Part shown: one piece after another, positions 34,344-45,057 of the stretch
Position numbering within the stretch: the first letter of the stretch is position 1
Layout: each line of letters begins with the position of its first letter
Source: Marivita sp.
GTDB taxonomy: Bacteria; Pseudomonadota; Alphaproteobacteria; Rhodobacterales; Rhodobacteraceae
Direction: 5' to 3'
DNA: 64,000 nt
Assembly: GCF_022763305.1 (NCBI RefSeq)
Contig: NZ_JALEGT010000079.1
Span: 62,001-126,000, forward strand
Notes under the pieces: generated by a model
What the model was told of the DNA's origin: nothing
What the model saw: the letters and a program-made list of their open reading frames with translations, nothing else
Database searches by the model: none
Position numbers and translations under genes: made by a program

Positions 34344-35396
34344 ATGTTCGAATCCCTTGGTTTTGAAAACATGACCGCGCCGCAAGTGGCGGTCGGCTTT
34401 GCTCTGATCCTCGGAGCCGCATTCGGCCTGCTGGCGGAACGCACGAAATTCTGCTTCCGTCGGAGCCTTGTCGGCGATGACCGCAAGCAGGCGATGGGCG
34501 TCTGGCTGACTGCTCTGGCGGTTGCGATCCTCGGCACCCAGGCAGCTGTATTCTCCGGACTGATCAGCTTTGACGACCACAGGTTCATGGCCGCCGACCT
34601 TCCAATCCTCGCCATCGTTCTCGGTGGTCTGGCGTTCGGCGCGGGCATGGTTCTGACCCGGGGCTGCGCCTCGCGCCTGACGGTACTGTCGGCGACCGGC
34701 AACCTGCGCGCCGTGTTCGTTCTGCTGGTCTTCGCTATCACCGCCCATGCCACGCTCAAGGGCGTGCTGGCGCCCGTCCGGACAACGCTCGGTTCCGTCA
34801 CCCTGTCGCTGGGCGAAACGGTGTCGCTGTCCCAATTGCCGGGCGGTGGTCTGGTCTGGTCGGCCCTGCTGGCACTGGCTGCGCTGGCCGTCGCGCTGCG
34901 CTCGGGGAACCGCGCGGGCACATTGATCCTTGCCGCCGCTCTGGGCGCCCTTGTCCCGCTGGGCTGGGTCGGCACCGGCTTCGTGCTCTACGATGATTTC
35001 GACCCGGTCGCGCTGGAAAGCCTGTCCTTCACCGCGCCCTATGCCGACACGCTCTTCTGGACCGTGGCCTCCACCTCGATCCCGGCGAATTTCGGGGTCG
35101 GGCTGATCGGCGGCACGGTTCTGGGCGCACTCGTGGCCTCGCTCCTCTTCGGCAGCTTCCAGTGGCAAAGCTTTTCTACCCCCGCCGAAACCGGTCGCTA
35201 CGCGTCTGGTGCCGTTCTGATGGGTGTGGGCGGCGTTCTGGCCGGGGGCTGCACCGTGGGTGCGGGTCTCGCCGGTGTGCCCACCCTGTCCATCGCGGCG
35301 CTTCTGGCGATCCTGTCGATCGCGGCGGGTGCGGTGCTGACCAACGCGGCGCTCAAACCGTCGCGCCAGTCCGCCTACGCCCAACCAGCCGAATAA
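34344..35396 (+). CDS. YeeE/YedE family sulfur-compound transporter
   Basis: The 350-residue membrane protein starts at ATG 34344, preceded by the strong ribosome site AAGGAGG. Repeated glycine-cysteine motifs of the family are seen: LLAERTKFCFRRSLVG, RGCASRLTVLSATGN and AGGCTVGAGLAGVPTLS. About ten membrane helices are predicted. Characterised homologues (TsuA) take up thiosulfate through cysteine relay sites. The cysteines in CFRR, GCAS and GGCTVG match that. An upstream in-frame ATG at 34287 lacks a ribosome site. No TusA partner is found nearby. Confidence 0.87.
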   Translation: MFESLGFENMTAPQVAVGFALILGAAFGLLAERTKFCFRRSLVGDDRKQAMGVWLTALAVAILGTQAAVFSGLISFDDHRFMAADLPILAIVLGGLAFGAGMVLTRGCASRLTVLSATGNLRAVFVLLVFAITAHATLKGVLAPVRTTLGSVTLSLGETVSLSQLPGGGLVWSALLALAALAVALRSGNRAGTLILAAALGALVPLGWVGTGFVLYDDFDPVALESLSFTAPYADTLFWTVASTSIPANFGVGLIGGTVLGALVASLLFGSFQWQSFSTPAETGRYASGAVLMGVGGVLAGGCTVGAGLAGVPTLSIAALLAILSIAAGAVLTNAALKPSRQSAYAQPAE

Positions 35397-35399
35397 GAC

Positions 35400-35765
35400 C
35401 TACAGATCGATCTCGCCGTCTTCAGGCGGCGGGAGCGTGTCGAGCGGCGGCATATCCGGCTTGCGCCGGAGCAGGATATCCCCGTTCGGCAATACGACAG
35501 GCGGCTCATAAGCCGACCAGTCCTCCACCTGCTCCATCAGGTCGCGAAGCGCTGGACCCATCTCTTCGGCAAAACTGCGCAGGGCCGGTTCGATCTCGTC
35601 GGCCAGCCCTTCAAGCTCCCGCAGCGCAGGCTCCATCTCCTGCATGAGCCCTCGGAAGAAAAGCTTGGCGCCTTCCTCCATCAGGCTCGTGCCTTCGTCG
35701 TCCTGCGCCATCGCGCCGAACGGCATGAGAGAAACAGCCAGTGCACATGTGGTCCTGCGTATCAT
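35400..35765 (-). CDS. Secreted hypothetical protein
   Basis: The 121-residue product starts MIRRTTCALAVSLMPFGAMAQDDEG, a signal peptide cleaved near AMA-QD. The mature part is an acidic helical stretch with heptad-like repeats (LFFRGLMQEMEPALRELEGLADEIEPALRSFAEEMGPALRDLMEQVEDW) followed by a proline-rich tail YEPPVVLPNGDILLRRKPDMPPLDTLPPPEDGEIDL. I know of similar small secreted proteins in Rhodobacteraceae, with no known function. It ends three bases from the convergent YedE stop. Confidence 0.75.
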   Translation of the reverse strand: MIRRTTCALAVSLMPFGAMAQDDEGTSLMEEGAKLFFRGLMQEMEPALRELEGLADEIEPALRSFAEEMGPALRDLMEQVEDWSAYEPPVVLPNGDILLRRKPDMPPLDTLPPPEDGEIDL

Positions 35766-35802
35766 GACAGGGAATATAGGCGCTCTCGTAAGCGATTGCA
35801 CC

Positions 35803-36834
35803 TCAGAGATCGAAATCCACCGTAACCGGGAAATGATCAGACGCCACGAGCAACGCCTCGCGCAGCTCGGGCGTGGTCCAGCACACCGGATCATCGAACG
35901 GATGCCAGATGCGCCAGCGCCGGGCCTTGGGACGCAGATCGCCCGAGACCATCACGTAATCCAGCAGCGCCTGCAAATAGCGGTCCTCCTGCGGAATGTA
36001 GAAGCGCGCGGTCGTCGGTTGAGGACCGATCCGCCGCAACAGCGCCTTTGACGCGTGCGGATCGTAGAGCGCATGATCGCCCTCCCCGAGGATGATCTCG
36101 ACCGAACTGCGACCGAACAGATGTTCGTACTCATCCAGACCGGGACCATCGTTCAGATCCCCCATGACAATCAGGGGTTCTCCGGCGGCCAGGTGTTCCA
36201 TCACCCGCGCGCGCAGCCAGATCGCCTGCGCCAGTTGCTTGCGCCGGTTGGCGATGGACAGGCGCATCACCTCGTCCCGGCTTCTGGCCCCGTGCGGTGC
36301 CTTGGATTTCAGATGCGCGCCGATCAGACGGATCTCCTGCCCATTGGCACGCAGGGTCAGCGCAATCTCGAGCGGCGGCTTCGAGAACGCCACCTTGTCC
36401 TCGGTCGCGTCGATGTCGAGGTCGATGCGGAAGGTGCCATCGAACCGAGGAGCCCCCTCCGAAGGCGGCGCGCCCGGCACCGGGGCATGACCTCTTGGGT
36501 CATGCCGGGCCGTCACCACGTCAGGATCGTACATCACCGCGATTTCCTGCTGGGTGTCATTGGCAAACCCCATCACCGCCTTGCGCGCCCGCAGATCAAA
36601 TGCGGCGGCAAAGCTTTCCAAAGCCCGCACGGTATCGCGGTGACGGCTTGTGTCCGGGGCTTCGATCACCATGACCAGATCCGCATCAAGCGCGGTAAAG
36701 ACAATGCCCAGAGCCTCGGTCTGCATGGCCTTGGTCACATCATGACGCGCCGACCAGGACCCGTCCGCAACCAACTGCCCCGCATCATCGAAGAGCGCGT
36801 CGAACCATTCCACGTTGTAGGTGGCCAGCCGCAT
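35803..36834 (-). CDS. Endonuclease/exonuclease/phosphatase family protein
   Basis: The 343-residue protein starts MRLATYNVEWFDALFDDAG (ATG 36834). A GTG at 36852 would add six residues. EEP landmarks are VMVIEAPDT, IRLIGAHLKSKAPHGARSRDEVMRLSIANRRKQ, LIVMGDLNDGPGLDEYEH, and DYVMVSGDL followed by ASDHFPVTVDFDL. These give the metal-binding Asn, Glu, Asp and His positions. No signal peptide is seen, so it is cytoplasmic. It lies 21 bases after djlA on the same strand. Confidence 0.85.
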   Translation of the reverse strand: MRLATYNVEWFDALFDDAGQLVADGSWSARHDVTKAMQTEALGIVFTALDADLVMVIEAPDTSRHRDTVRALESFAAAFDLRARKAVMGFANDTQQEIAVMYDPDVVTARHDPRGHAPVPGAPPSEGAPRFDGTFRIDLDIDATEDKVAFSKPPLEIALTLRANGQEIRLIGAHLKSKAPHGARSRDEVMRLSIANRRKQLAQAIWLRARVMEHLAAGEPLIVMGDLNDGPGLDEYEHLFGRSSVEIILGEGDHALYDPHASKALLRRIGPQPTTARFYIPQEDRYLQALLDYVMVSGDLRPKARRWRIWHPFDDPVCWTTPELREALLVASDHFPVTVDFDL

Positions 36835-36855
36835 GCCGCTGTCAAACGCCACGCA

Positions 36856-37539
36856 TCATGCGTGTTCGCGCGCCGCGATCTCTTCCCAGGCCCGGTTGAT
36901 GTCGATGAGCCGCCGTTCCGACAGCTTCACCGCCTCTTCCGGCACGCCCCGTGCGATCATGCGGTCAGGATGGCTGTCCCGCACCAACTGCCGCCAGGCG
37001 GCGCGGATTTCGTCAAGCGGCATGTCCGGATCGACGCCCAGAACGTCATAGGGATCGGGCGCGGCATCCGGCACGAACCGCGACTTCAGGCGACGGAATG
37101 ACGTTTCGGGCAATTCGAAGATTTCGGCAACGCGCAGCAGGAACGCCTCTTCGCCCGGATGATAGGATCCGTCCGCCATGGCGATGTGAAACAGCCCCTC
37201 CATCAGGTCGCAGAGCGTACCCTGATCCTGACCGAACATCGCACGAATACGCTTGGCGTACTCCTCGAATCCGGCCACGTCCTGACGGGCCAGATTGAAC
37301 ACGCGGGCCGCCCCGGCTTCGTCCTCGCGCGGGATGTGGAACACCTCGCGAAAGGCCATCACCTCGTCGCGTGTGACAAGCCCATCCGCCTTGGCCATCT
37401 TGGCCGAAAGCGCGATCACGGCGATGGTGAAGGCGACGGTCTTTTCCGGTGGCGTGCGCAACCGGTCGAACACCTCCGTCAGACCCTCGCCCGAGGCAAG
37501 GGCCGACAGGGCATCGGCTATGCGCGACCAGATCGACAT
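36856..37539 (-). CDS. djlA: DjlA-like co-chaperone (TerB + J domain)
   Basis: The 227-residue protein has an N-terminal helical TerB-like domain (FTIAVIALSAKMAKADGLVTRDEVMAFREVFHIPREDEAGAARVFNLA) and a C-terminal J domain (DPYDVLGVDPDMPLDEIRAAWRQLVRDSHPDRM) with the HPD tripeptide at 190-192 that stimulates Hsp70 ATPase. Unlike Escherichia coli DjlA, it has no N-terminal membrane anchor, so it is probably soluble. The same arrangement is common in Rhodobacteraceae. Confidence 0.9.
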   Translation of the reverse strand: MSIWSRIADALSALASGEGLTEVFDRLRTPPEKTVAFTIAVIALSAKMAKADGLVTRDEVMAFREVFHIPREDEAGAARVFNLARQDVAGFEEYAKRIRAMFGQDQGTLCDLMEGLFHIAMADGSYHPGEEAFLLRVAEIFELPETSFRRLKSRFVPDAAPDPYDVLGVDPDMPLDEIRAAWRQLVRDSHPDRMIARGVPEEAVKLSERRLIDINRAWEEIAAREHA

Positions 37540-37581
37540 GTTCGCAGTCTACGCGAAAAGCGCGAAACTGTCAGTGCGGCA

Positions 37582-38061
37582 TCACAGCATTTTCTGCATC
37601 AGCACAAGGTCAAGCCAGCGCCCGAACTTGAATCCGACCTCCGGCAGGCGGGCAACCTCGACAAAGCCAAGCCGTGCATGAAAGGCCAGACCCGCCGGGT
37701 TCTCCCCGCTGACACCCGCAAAGAGCGAATGCACGCCCTCTGCCCGCGCCACCTCCTCCAGCGCCTGCATCAGCGCCCGACCGGCGCCCCGGCCACGCGC
37801 AGGTCCGGCAAGCGCAATGGAGTGTTCCTTGGTGCGCGCATAGCCGGGACCGGAGCGGAACGGAAAATAGCTCGCATATCCGGCAGCGATGCCATCAATC
37901 TCGACCACCAGAAAGGCGTCGCCCTTGGCGAGAATATCGTCGCGCACGTCCTCGACCGTCTTGCGCTGCGACGTGAAGGTGATGGTCGTTGTGTCGATCA
38001 CATCGTTGAGGATCATCACCAGCGCCTCGGCATCCGCGGCGCGCGCAGGCCGGATGATCAT
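37582..38061 (-). CDS. GNAT family N-acetyltransferase, phosphinothricin acetyltransferase-like
   Basis: The 159-residue enzyme [23 protein letters not shown] carries the GNAT acetyl-CoA motif [18 protein letters not shown] and the C-terminal [35 protein letters not shown], which resembles Pat/Bar-type and MnaT acetyltransferases that act on phosphinothricin, methionine sulfoximine or similar amino acid analogues. The acceptor is unproven. It overlaps the VOC gene by four bases (ATGA), so the two are co-expressed. Confidence 0.82.
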   Translation of the reverse strand: MIIRPARAADAEALVMILNDVIDTTTITFTSQRKTVEDVRDDILAKGDAFLVVEIDGIAAGYASYFPFRSGPGYARTKEHSIALAGPARGRGAGRALMQALEEVARAEGVHSLFAGVSGENPAGLAFHARLGFVEVARLPEVGFKFGRWLDLVLMQKML

Positions 38062-38675
38062 GTCAGGATGCGCCGCCCACCTGCGGTCAGGAACACCGCC
38101 TGCATCATGCGATCCGACATGGTCTGGTAGAGCACCCGGTCATTGTCGAACACCGGGGCAAGCCGGTTCTGCAGCTCTTTGACATCCGGCCCGCAGATCG
38201 TCAGCGCCTCGAGCCGCAATCCGGCACTGGGCAGGGACACGCCCGGTGGCGTTTCCGTATGCCACTGGATGATCGCCGGGAACTGGCCTCCAAAGGGCAG
38301 CCGGCCATCCGGCGGCACGAGCATGGTCCAGCTCAGGTCTCCGCGAGACAGATGCACCGGCTCTCCGGCCTCGGGAAACATCCGCTGCGCCGCCTCGATG
38401 TCGTCACAGCGCAGGATCCATTTGTCGAGCTGCGCCGGTCCGTCGAAGTCGTCGAGCCCGAACCACCGGGGATAGTCCGGTTTGGGCTGGGACGGATCAG
38501 GGGCGATGGCCTCGAAATAGAGGTCGTTCTCCAGCCCCAACACCCGGTTGTGCGTGGCATAATGCGCGTGCTGACCGCCGGGCGAGAGCGTCACCCCCAG
38601 CGCCTCTTCGCTGTGGCGCACCGCCTCCTCCAGCGTTTCACCCGCAACCGCGATATGATCCAGTTCGAATTTCAT
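38058..38675 (-). CDS. VOC/glyoxalase-like domain protein
   Basis: The 205-residue protein [28 protein letters not shown] has a vicinal oxygen chelate start, followed by [26 protein letters not shown], which resembles the glyoxalase_3 type family. A second half repeats the fold with [22 protein letters not shown]. The metal ligands are incomplete, and the reaction is unknown. It shares a transcript with the GNAT gene. Confidence 0.78.
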   Translation of the reverse strand: MKFELDHIAVAGETLEEAVRHSEEALGVTLSPGGQHAHYATHNRVLGLENDLYFEAIAPDPSQPKPDYPRWFGLDDFDGPAQLDKWILRCDDIEAAQRMFPEAGEPVHLSRGDLSWTMLVPPDGRLPFGGQFPAIIQWHTETPPGVSLPSAGLRLEALTICGPDVKELQNRLAPVFDNDRVLYQTMSDRMMQAVFLTAGGRRILT

Positions 38676-38698
38676 GCCGACATTGACACATGCGGCGG

Positions 38699-38741
38699 GT
38701 TTTCCGTCAACGGAAAACAGCGGACGCGGTCCCGCGTCCGC
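38699..38741. repeat. Composite palindrome, single copy between scpA and the VOC gene
   Basis: Palindrome A (GTTTTCCGTCAACGGAAAAC, 38699-38718) is the array motif with one extra base pair in each arm. Palindrome B follows: GCGGACGCGG (38720-38729) pairs with CCGCGTCCGC (38732-38741). Centres are 22 bp apart, one more than in the array. Palindrome B lies 11 bases downstream of the scpA stop, so the order from the gene is stop, B, A. Confidence 0.75.
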
Positions 38742-38752
38742 CTGCCCGGATG

Positions 38753-40882
38753 TCAGCCGCGCGCCTCGCGGATCAGCCGCAGGATGTCCTGCGCCGCCTC
38801 CGGAATGTTGGTGCCCGGACCGAAGATCGCCTTGACCCCGGCGTCATAGAGGAACTGGTAATCCTGCTGCGGGATGACCCCACCACAGATGACCAGAATG
38901 TCCCCCGCACCCTGCGCCTTCAGCTCTTGCACCAACTGCGGCGCCAAAGTCTTGTGTCCGGCGGCTTGCGAGGAAATACCGATCACATGCACATCGTTGT
39001 CGATGGCGTCCTGCGCCGCCTCGGCCGGGGTCTGGAACAATGGCCCCACATCGACGTCGAAACCGATGTCTGCGAACGCGGTCGCGATCACCTTTGCGCC
39101 CCGGTCATGCCCGTCCTGCCCCATCTTGACCACGAGCATCCGTGGACGACGGCCTTCGTCCTCGGCAAAGGCCTCGACCGAGCGCTGGATGGCGGCAAAG
39201 CCTTCGTCGCCCTCATAGGCCGCGCCATAGACGCCCGCCAATGTCTTCGCCTCGGCCCGGTGACGGCCGAACACCTTTTCCATCGCCATGCTGATCTCTC
39301 CTACCGTGGCGCGGGCGCGGGAAGCCTCGACCGCCGCTTCCAACAGATTGCCGCCTTCGGCCGCACGTTTCTCAAGCTCGGCCAGCGCCGCGTCGCAGGC
39401 CGCCTGATCGCGGGTGCTGCGGATGCTCTCCAGCCGGGCGATCTGGCTCTGCCGCACCTTGACGTTGTCCACATCCAGAATGTCGAGCGCATCTTCCTTG
39501 GCGAGCCGGTACTTGTTCACACCCACGATCACATCGGTGCCCCGGTCGATGTCCGCCTGCCGCTGCGCCGCCGTTTCCTCGATCCGCAGCTTGGGCATGC
39601 CCGATGCCACGGCCTTGGTCATGCCGCCCATTTCGTCGACCTCTTCGATCAGGGTCCACGCGGCTTCGGCCAGATCATGGGTCAGCTTTTCGACGTAGTA
39701 AGATCCCGCCAGCGGGTCGACCACCTTGGTCACGCCGGTTTCTTCCTGCAGGATCAACTGCGTGTTCCGCGCGATCCGCGCCGAAAACTCGGTCGGCAGA
39801 GCAATCGCCTCGTCCAACGCATTGGTGTGCAGCGATTGGGTGCCGCCCAGAACCGCGCTCATCGCCTCATAGGCGGTGCGGATCACGTTGTTATAGGGAT
39901 CCTGTTCCGCCAGTGACACACCCGAGGTCTGGCAATGGGTTCGCAGCATCTTGGAGCGGTCGTTCTTTGCGCCCAGATCGGTCATGATCCGGTGCCAGAG
40001 CAGGCGCGCCGCGCGCAGCTTAGCCGCCTCCATAAAGAAGTTCTTGCCAATGGCAAAGAAGAACGACAGCCGGCCTGCGAACTTGTCCACATCCATGCCC
40101 CGCGCCATCGCGGTCTGCACGTATTCCTTGCCGTCCGCCAGCGTATAGGCCAGCTCCTGCACAAGGTTCGCGCCCGCCTCCTGCATGTGGTAACCGGAAA
40201 TCGAGATCGAGTTGAACTTGGGCATCTCGTTCGAGGTGTATTCGATAATGTCCGCGATGATCCGCATCGACGGCTCGGGCGGGTAGACATAGGTGTTGCG
40301 GACCATGAACTCCTTGAGGATGTCGTTCTGGATGGTCCCCGAAAGCAGCGCGCGGTCCACGCCCTGCTCCTCGCCCGCCACGATGAAATTGGCGAGGATC
40401 GGAATGACCGCGCCGTTCATTGTCATCGACACCGACACCTGATCCAGGGGGATACCATCGAAGAGGATCTTCATGTCCTCGACAGAGTCGATGGCCACAC
40501 CGGCCTTGCCGACATCGCCGACAACCCGCTCGTGATCGCTGTCATAGCCTCGGTGCGTGGCCAGATCGAACGCCACCGACACACCCTGCTGACCGGCCGC
40601 CAGGTTCTTGCGATAAAACGCGTTCGATTCCTCGGCGGTCGAGAACCCCGCATACTGTCGGATCGTCCAGGGACGGCCCGCATACATCGTGGCCTTCACC
40701 CCGCGCGTGAACGGCGCTTCACCCGGCAGCGTGCCCAGATGCGGCAGGTCCTTGATGTCGTCCTCGGTATAAAGCGGCTGAACCTCGATCCCTTCGAGCG
40801 TCTTCCAGGTCAGCGAGTCGACCGATTTCCCGCGCAGTTCCTTTTCGGCCAGCGCGCGCCATGTGTCTGTCTTGGACGTCAT
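38753..40882 (-). CDS. scpA: Methylmalonyl-CoA mutase
   Basis: The 709-residue enzyme starts at ATG 40882 ([21 protein letters not shown]). The N-terminal TIM barrel holds [38 protein letters not shown] and [23 protein letters not shown]. The C-terminal B12 domain carries [24 protein letters not shown] with the cobalt-ligand His592. It converts (R)-methylmalonyl-CoA to succinyl-CoA, the last step of propionyl-CoA assimilation, with pccA and pccB nearby. A longer frame to 40930 adds [17 protein letters not shown] mutase-associated GTPase and epimerase are not in the window. Confidence 0.97.
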   Translation of the reverse strand: MTSKTDTWRALAEKELRGKSVDSLTWKTLEGIEVQPLYTEDDIKDLPHLGTLPGEAPFTRGVKATMYAGRPWTIRQYAGFSTAEESNAFYRKNLAAGQQGVSVAFDLATHRGYDSDHERVVGDVGKAGVAIDSVEDMKILFDGIPLDQVSVSMTMNGAVIPILANFIVAGEEQGVDRALLSGTIQNDILKEFMVRNTYVYPPEPSMRIIADIIEYTSNEMPKFNSISISGYHMQEAGANLVQELAYTLADGKEYVQTAMARGMDVDKFAGRLSFFFAIGKNFFMEAAKLRAARLLWHRIMTDLGAKNDRSKMLRTHCQTSGVSLAEQDPYNNVIRTAYEAMSAVLGGTQSLHTNALDEAIALPTEFSARIARNTQLILQEETGVTKVVDPLAGSYYVEKLTHDLAEAAWTLIEEVDEMGGMTKAVASGMPKLRIEETAAQRQADIDRGTDVIVGVNKYRLAKEDALDILDVDNVKVRQSQIARLESIRSTRDQAACDAALAELEKRAAEGGNLLEAAVEASRARATVGEISMAMEKVFGRHRAEAKTLAGVYGAAYEGDEGFAAIQRSVEAFAEDEGRRPRMLVVKMGQDGHDRGAKVIATAFADIGFDVDVGPLFQTPAEAAQDAIDNDVHVIGISSQAAGHKTLAPQLVQELKAQGAGDILVICGGVIPQQDYQFLYDAGVKAIFGPGTNIPEAAQDILRLIREARG

Positions 40883-41044
40883 CTTCTGTCTGTTCCTCTT
40901 GTCGTCATTCGCACCCTGCCGCATGTGCACGGGTGCGATTGTGGAATGGGTCGAGAGCCGTGCCGCAGGAGCGCGGTCACTTTTTTGCGTGTGGACGCGC
41001 TTCGTGCCTTCGCATTGTGCAGAGCGCGCCCTATGTTTTCGGGT

Positions 41045-41518
41045 ATGAACAAAGTCTTATCCGCAGTGCTTGCATCTCTCATGCTGTCCGCCCCGATTGC
41101 GGGACAGGCGCAGGAGTCCGGTGCAACCGTCGACGACCTGTCCGTCGACATGATCCGGTCCGCCGAAACCGTGACGCTTGAGGAATTTCTCTGGATCAAG
41201 CGCCCCGTCGTGGTCTTTGCCGACAGCCCCGCCGATCCGCGATACGTGCAGCAGATGCAGTACCTGACCAGCGATCTGCACGCGCTCGATCTGCGGGATG
41301 TGGTGATCATCACCGACACCAACCCAGCGGAACGAACCCCGGCCCGCACCGCCCTCCGGCCGCGCGGGTTCATGCTGGCCATCATCGACAAGGATGGCGG
41401 CGTCAAACACCGCAAGCCCCTGCCCTGGGACGTCCGTGAAATCAGCCGCGCCATCGACAAGATGCCCACACGCCAGCAGGAGATCCAGGAACGCACCGAA
41501 GGTTTGCCGCGCGGATAG
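41045..41518 (+). CDS. Secreted DUF4174 domain protein
   Basis: The 157-residue protein starts [24 protein letters not shown], a signal peptide with cleavage near QAQ-ES. The mature domain ([50 protein letters not shown]...[38 protein letters not shown]) is a DUF4174 thioredoxin-like fold without active-site cysteines. It is the only plus-strand gene between scpA and pccA. ATG 41045 is preferred. An ATG at 41033 adds four residues. Confidence 0.85.
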   Translation: MNKVLSAVLASLMLSAPIAGQAQESGATVDDLSVDMIRSAETVTLEEFLWIKRPVVVFADSPADPRYVQQMQYLTSDLHALDLRDVVIITDTNPAERTPARTALRPRGFMLAIIDKDGGVKHRKPLPWDVREISRAIDKMPTRQQEIQERTEGLPRG

Positions 41519-41528
41519 GCCCTTTCCC

Positions 41529-41555
41529 ACCCGGTGCGGTCAGTCCACACCGGGT
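41529..41555. terminator. Hairpin between convergent DUF4174 and pccA
   Basis: ACCCGGTG (41529-41536) pairs with CACCGGGT (41548-41555), 8 bp around an 11-base loop, between the two convergent stops. Without T-runs it may serve as a bidirectional barrier rather than an intrinsic terminator. Confidence 0.45.
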
Positions 41556-41590
41556 CAAGGCCGGATATGCGCGCAGCTGCAGTCACGGCC

Positions 41591-43591
<2,001 letters not shown>

Positions 43592-43650
43592 GTCTGTCCC
43601 TTTCCGTCAGTCGTTTCTTGGCCGGGGACGCATCCCGCAGCGATGGCATG

Positions 43651-43684
43651 AAAAAGACCGCCGCAGCGCAAGGCCACGACGGTC
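43651..43684 (-). terminator. Rho-independent terminator after the small lipoprotein gene
   Basis: On the minus strand GACCG (43684-43680) pairs with CGGTC (43660-43656), extended by inner GC pairs, followed by TTTTT (43655-43651). It is 33 bases after the lipoprotein stop and 59 bases before the pccA start. Confidence 0.7.
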
Positions 43685-43717
43685 GCATTCCGTGAGTGAT
43701 CGGGACGTGCCGATCGT

Positions 43718-43933
43718 TCAGCAGCGTTCCGGATAGGTCTGGCAATAGGCGACGTTGGCCGCAGCGCCGACGGCCGCACCGGTGACCGGGTCGCCCCCGG
43801 TTGCAACGGCCGTTCCGCCACCTGCGGCACCGCCCAGAAGCGCCTGTTCCCCAAGCGTGTCACCGCAGGCCGACAGGCCCAGCAGCGCGACAACGCCGAA
43901 AATCTTTGCGGGTGTGATCGAGTGGAAATCCAT
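43718..43933 (-). CDS. Small lipoprotein with Gly/Ala-rich repeat
   Basis: The 71-residue product has a lipoprotein signal ending VVALLGLSAC (lipobox LSAC), then GDTLGEQALLGGAAGGGTAVATGGDPVTGAAVGAAANVAYCQTYPERC. The glycine-zipper-like segment (LLGGAAGGGTAV...TGAAVGAAAN) is typical of small outer-membrane-associated lipoproteins. A C-terminal Cys pair is present. It has its own terminator, so it may be transcribed alone or read from pcc transcripts. Function unknown. Confidence 0.8.
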   Translation of the reverse strand: MDFHSITPAKIFGVVALLGLSACGDTLGEQALLGGAAGGGTAVATGGDPVTGAAVGAAANVAYCQTYPERC

Positions 43934-44061
43934 GTGTCTGCTCCTTTGCAGGTCTTTGCCCTTGGAGGAGTAACACCCCGGATCGCGACAGGGTTCCAGC
44001 GCTTCCTGCGCGGATGCCGATTTTGGGCAGATCCTTGCCCGTCACTGTAACACGCTGATCC

Positions 44062-44112
44062 GAAAAGCAAAAAGTCGGGCCCTTGGCATGGGGTATGACC
44101 AAGGAGCCCGAC
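44062..44112 (-). terminator. Strong terminator hairpin upstream of the small lipoprotein gene
   Basis: On the minus strand GTCGGGC (44112-44106), bulge, CCTTGG pairs with CCAAGG and GCCCGAC (44080-44074), followed by TTTTTGCTTTT (44073-44063). It lies 158 bases after the stop of the 44271-44633 gene. A second hairpin (ATGGCG at 44136-44141 with CGCCAT at 44153-44158) lies just upstream, so the stretch 44062-44165 could be the body of a small RNA. No gene is seen in the 337-base gap 43934-44270. Confidence 0.65.
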
Positions 44113-44270
44113 AGGGGAAGGGTAACGGTGAACAAATGGCGCAATCTGCCAACGCCATGTCACTAGGAACACGCCCAGAGTGCCACAACCCTTAAACGCG
44201 TCAATCGGAAATGCGATACAACCCAAGGTATCGGCCTTTTCCCGCGCAAATTGACCTTCGGTAAGCAACA

Positions 44271-44633
44271 TCACGCCCACTCCTCGGGCTCGTCAAAGGC
44301 TTCCGGGAACGAAGCCCTCGCCACCGACTCGTTGATAATCAGAAGCGCCTCGTAGCTTTCGGGATCGAACGGGTCGTCATAGGGCAGCACCTCGCGCCCG
44401 AAGAGCCAGCTCAGCCGTCCCGCATCAAGATTGCCCCGCTCGAACGGCTCATCGCCAAAATGCGCCCAGAGTGCTGCCATGAAGGCCGTGTCGGCCTTGC
44501 GATCCACCGCCTTGCGGTCGCGATAGCGCTCGCGCTTGATCAGCGGCGTCACCCCCTTGGGATTCGGGCGGCGGATGGTGAACTGGAAATCAGTGCCCGG
44601 AAGACGGCCCGGGAAGCCGCGATGCTTCAGCAT
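44271..44633 (-). CDS. Hypothetical protein in the pcc region
   Basis: The 120-residue protein MLKHRGFPGRLPGTDFQFTIRRPNPKGVTPLIKRERYRDRKA contains DTAFMAALWAHFGDEPFERGNLDAGRLSWLFGREVLPYDDPFDPESYEALLIINESVARASFPEAFDEPEEWA. No motif of a known family was recognised. Basic N-terminus and acidic C-terminus are visible. It is on the pccB strand, 63 bases after the 48-residue lipoprotein, and I recall similar proteins at this position in other Rhodobacteraceae. Confidence 0.7.
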   Translation of the reverse strand: MLKHRGFPGRLPGTDFQFTIRRPNPKGVTPLIKRERYRDRKAVDRKADTAFMAALWAHFGDEPFERGNLDAGRLSWLFGREVLPYDDPFDPESYEALLIINESVARASFPEAFDEPEEWA

Positions 44634-44657
44634 GGGACACCCCCGCTCAGCATCCGG

Positions 44658-44688
44658 GAAAAGGGGGCGGACGCCTCTGCCCGCCCCG
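44658..44688 (-). terminator. Rho-independent terminator after the 48-residue lipoprotein gene
   Basis: On the minus strand GGGGCGG (44687-44681) pairs with CCGCCCC (44670-44664) around a 10-base loop and is followed by CTTTTCCC. It is nine bases after the lipoprotein stop and overlaps the space before the next gene. Confidence 0.6.
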
Positions 44689-44696
44689 TTTCTAGG

Positions 44697-44843
44697 TTAC
44701 TTGTACTTGCCTGTGTACACAGGTTCGTGGCTGATCGGCTCAGGGTCGATAACCACAAACTCTTCTTCGGCCTGCTTGTGTCCGCACGCGGACAGAACAG
44801 CAAAAAGACCGACTGCGGCAAGAAGCTTGATGCTCTTTGACAT
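44697..44843 (-). CDS. 48-residue lipoprotein
   Basis: This short frame encodes a 48-residue product beginning MSKSIKLLAAVGLFAVLSAC, a lipoprotein signal with lipobox LSAC at Cys20. It continues GHKQAEEEFVVIDPEPISHE and PVYTGKYK. The start is preceded by CAGGAGAACTAG, a good ribosome site. Its own terminator follows. Lipoproteins of this size, with the tail Tyr-Thr-Gly-Lys-Tyr-Lys, are found in Rhodobacteraceae, to my knowledge. Function unknown. Its 5' leader contains a hairpin (CAGGACC-TGCT-GGTCCTG). Confidence 0.8.
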   Translation of the reverse strand: MSKSIKLLAAVGLFAVLSACGHKQAEEEFVVIDPEPISHEPVYTGKYK

Positions 44844-45057
44844 CTAGTTCTCCTGTCAGGTTCAAAGGACCCAACAGGACCTGCTGGTCCTGCCTGTCCT
44901 CGGTTCGAGGTAGCGACTGCTTGGGTGCAGTCCGCCTCAGAATACCCTGAAACCCCGGATGAAAGATATCCACAGCCGCCAACATCGCGGTGCTGTGACG
45001 CAAAAGACTCAAACCCCGTATCGTCTGAACGACGTGTCGCAACATATTGTGGACGCA

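Noticed and set aside
43860-44280. Minus-strand frames in the 43934-44270 gap
   Set aside because: They start without ribosome sites and read through the terminator hairpin. Their products have no recognisable features.
44877-44950. Possible tRNA from a GGTTCGAG sequence
   Set aside because: No acceptor, D or anticodon stems could be formed around the T-loop-like sequence.
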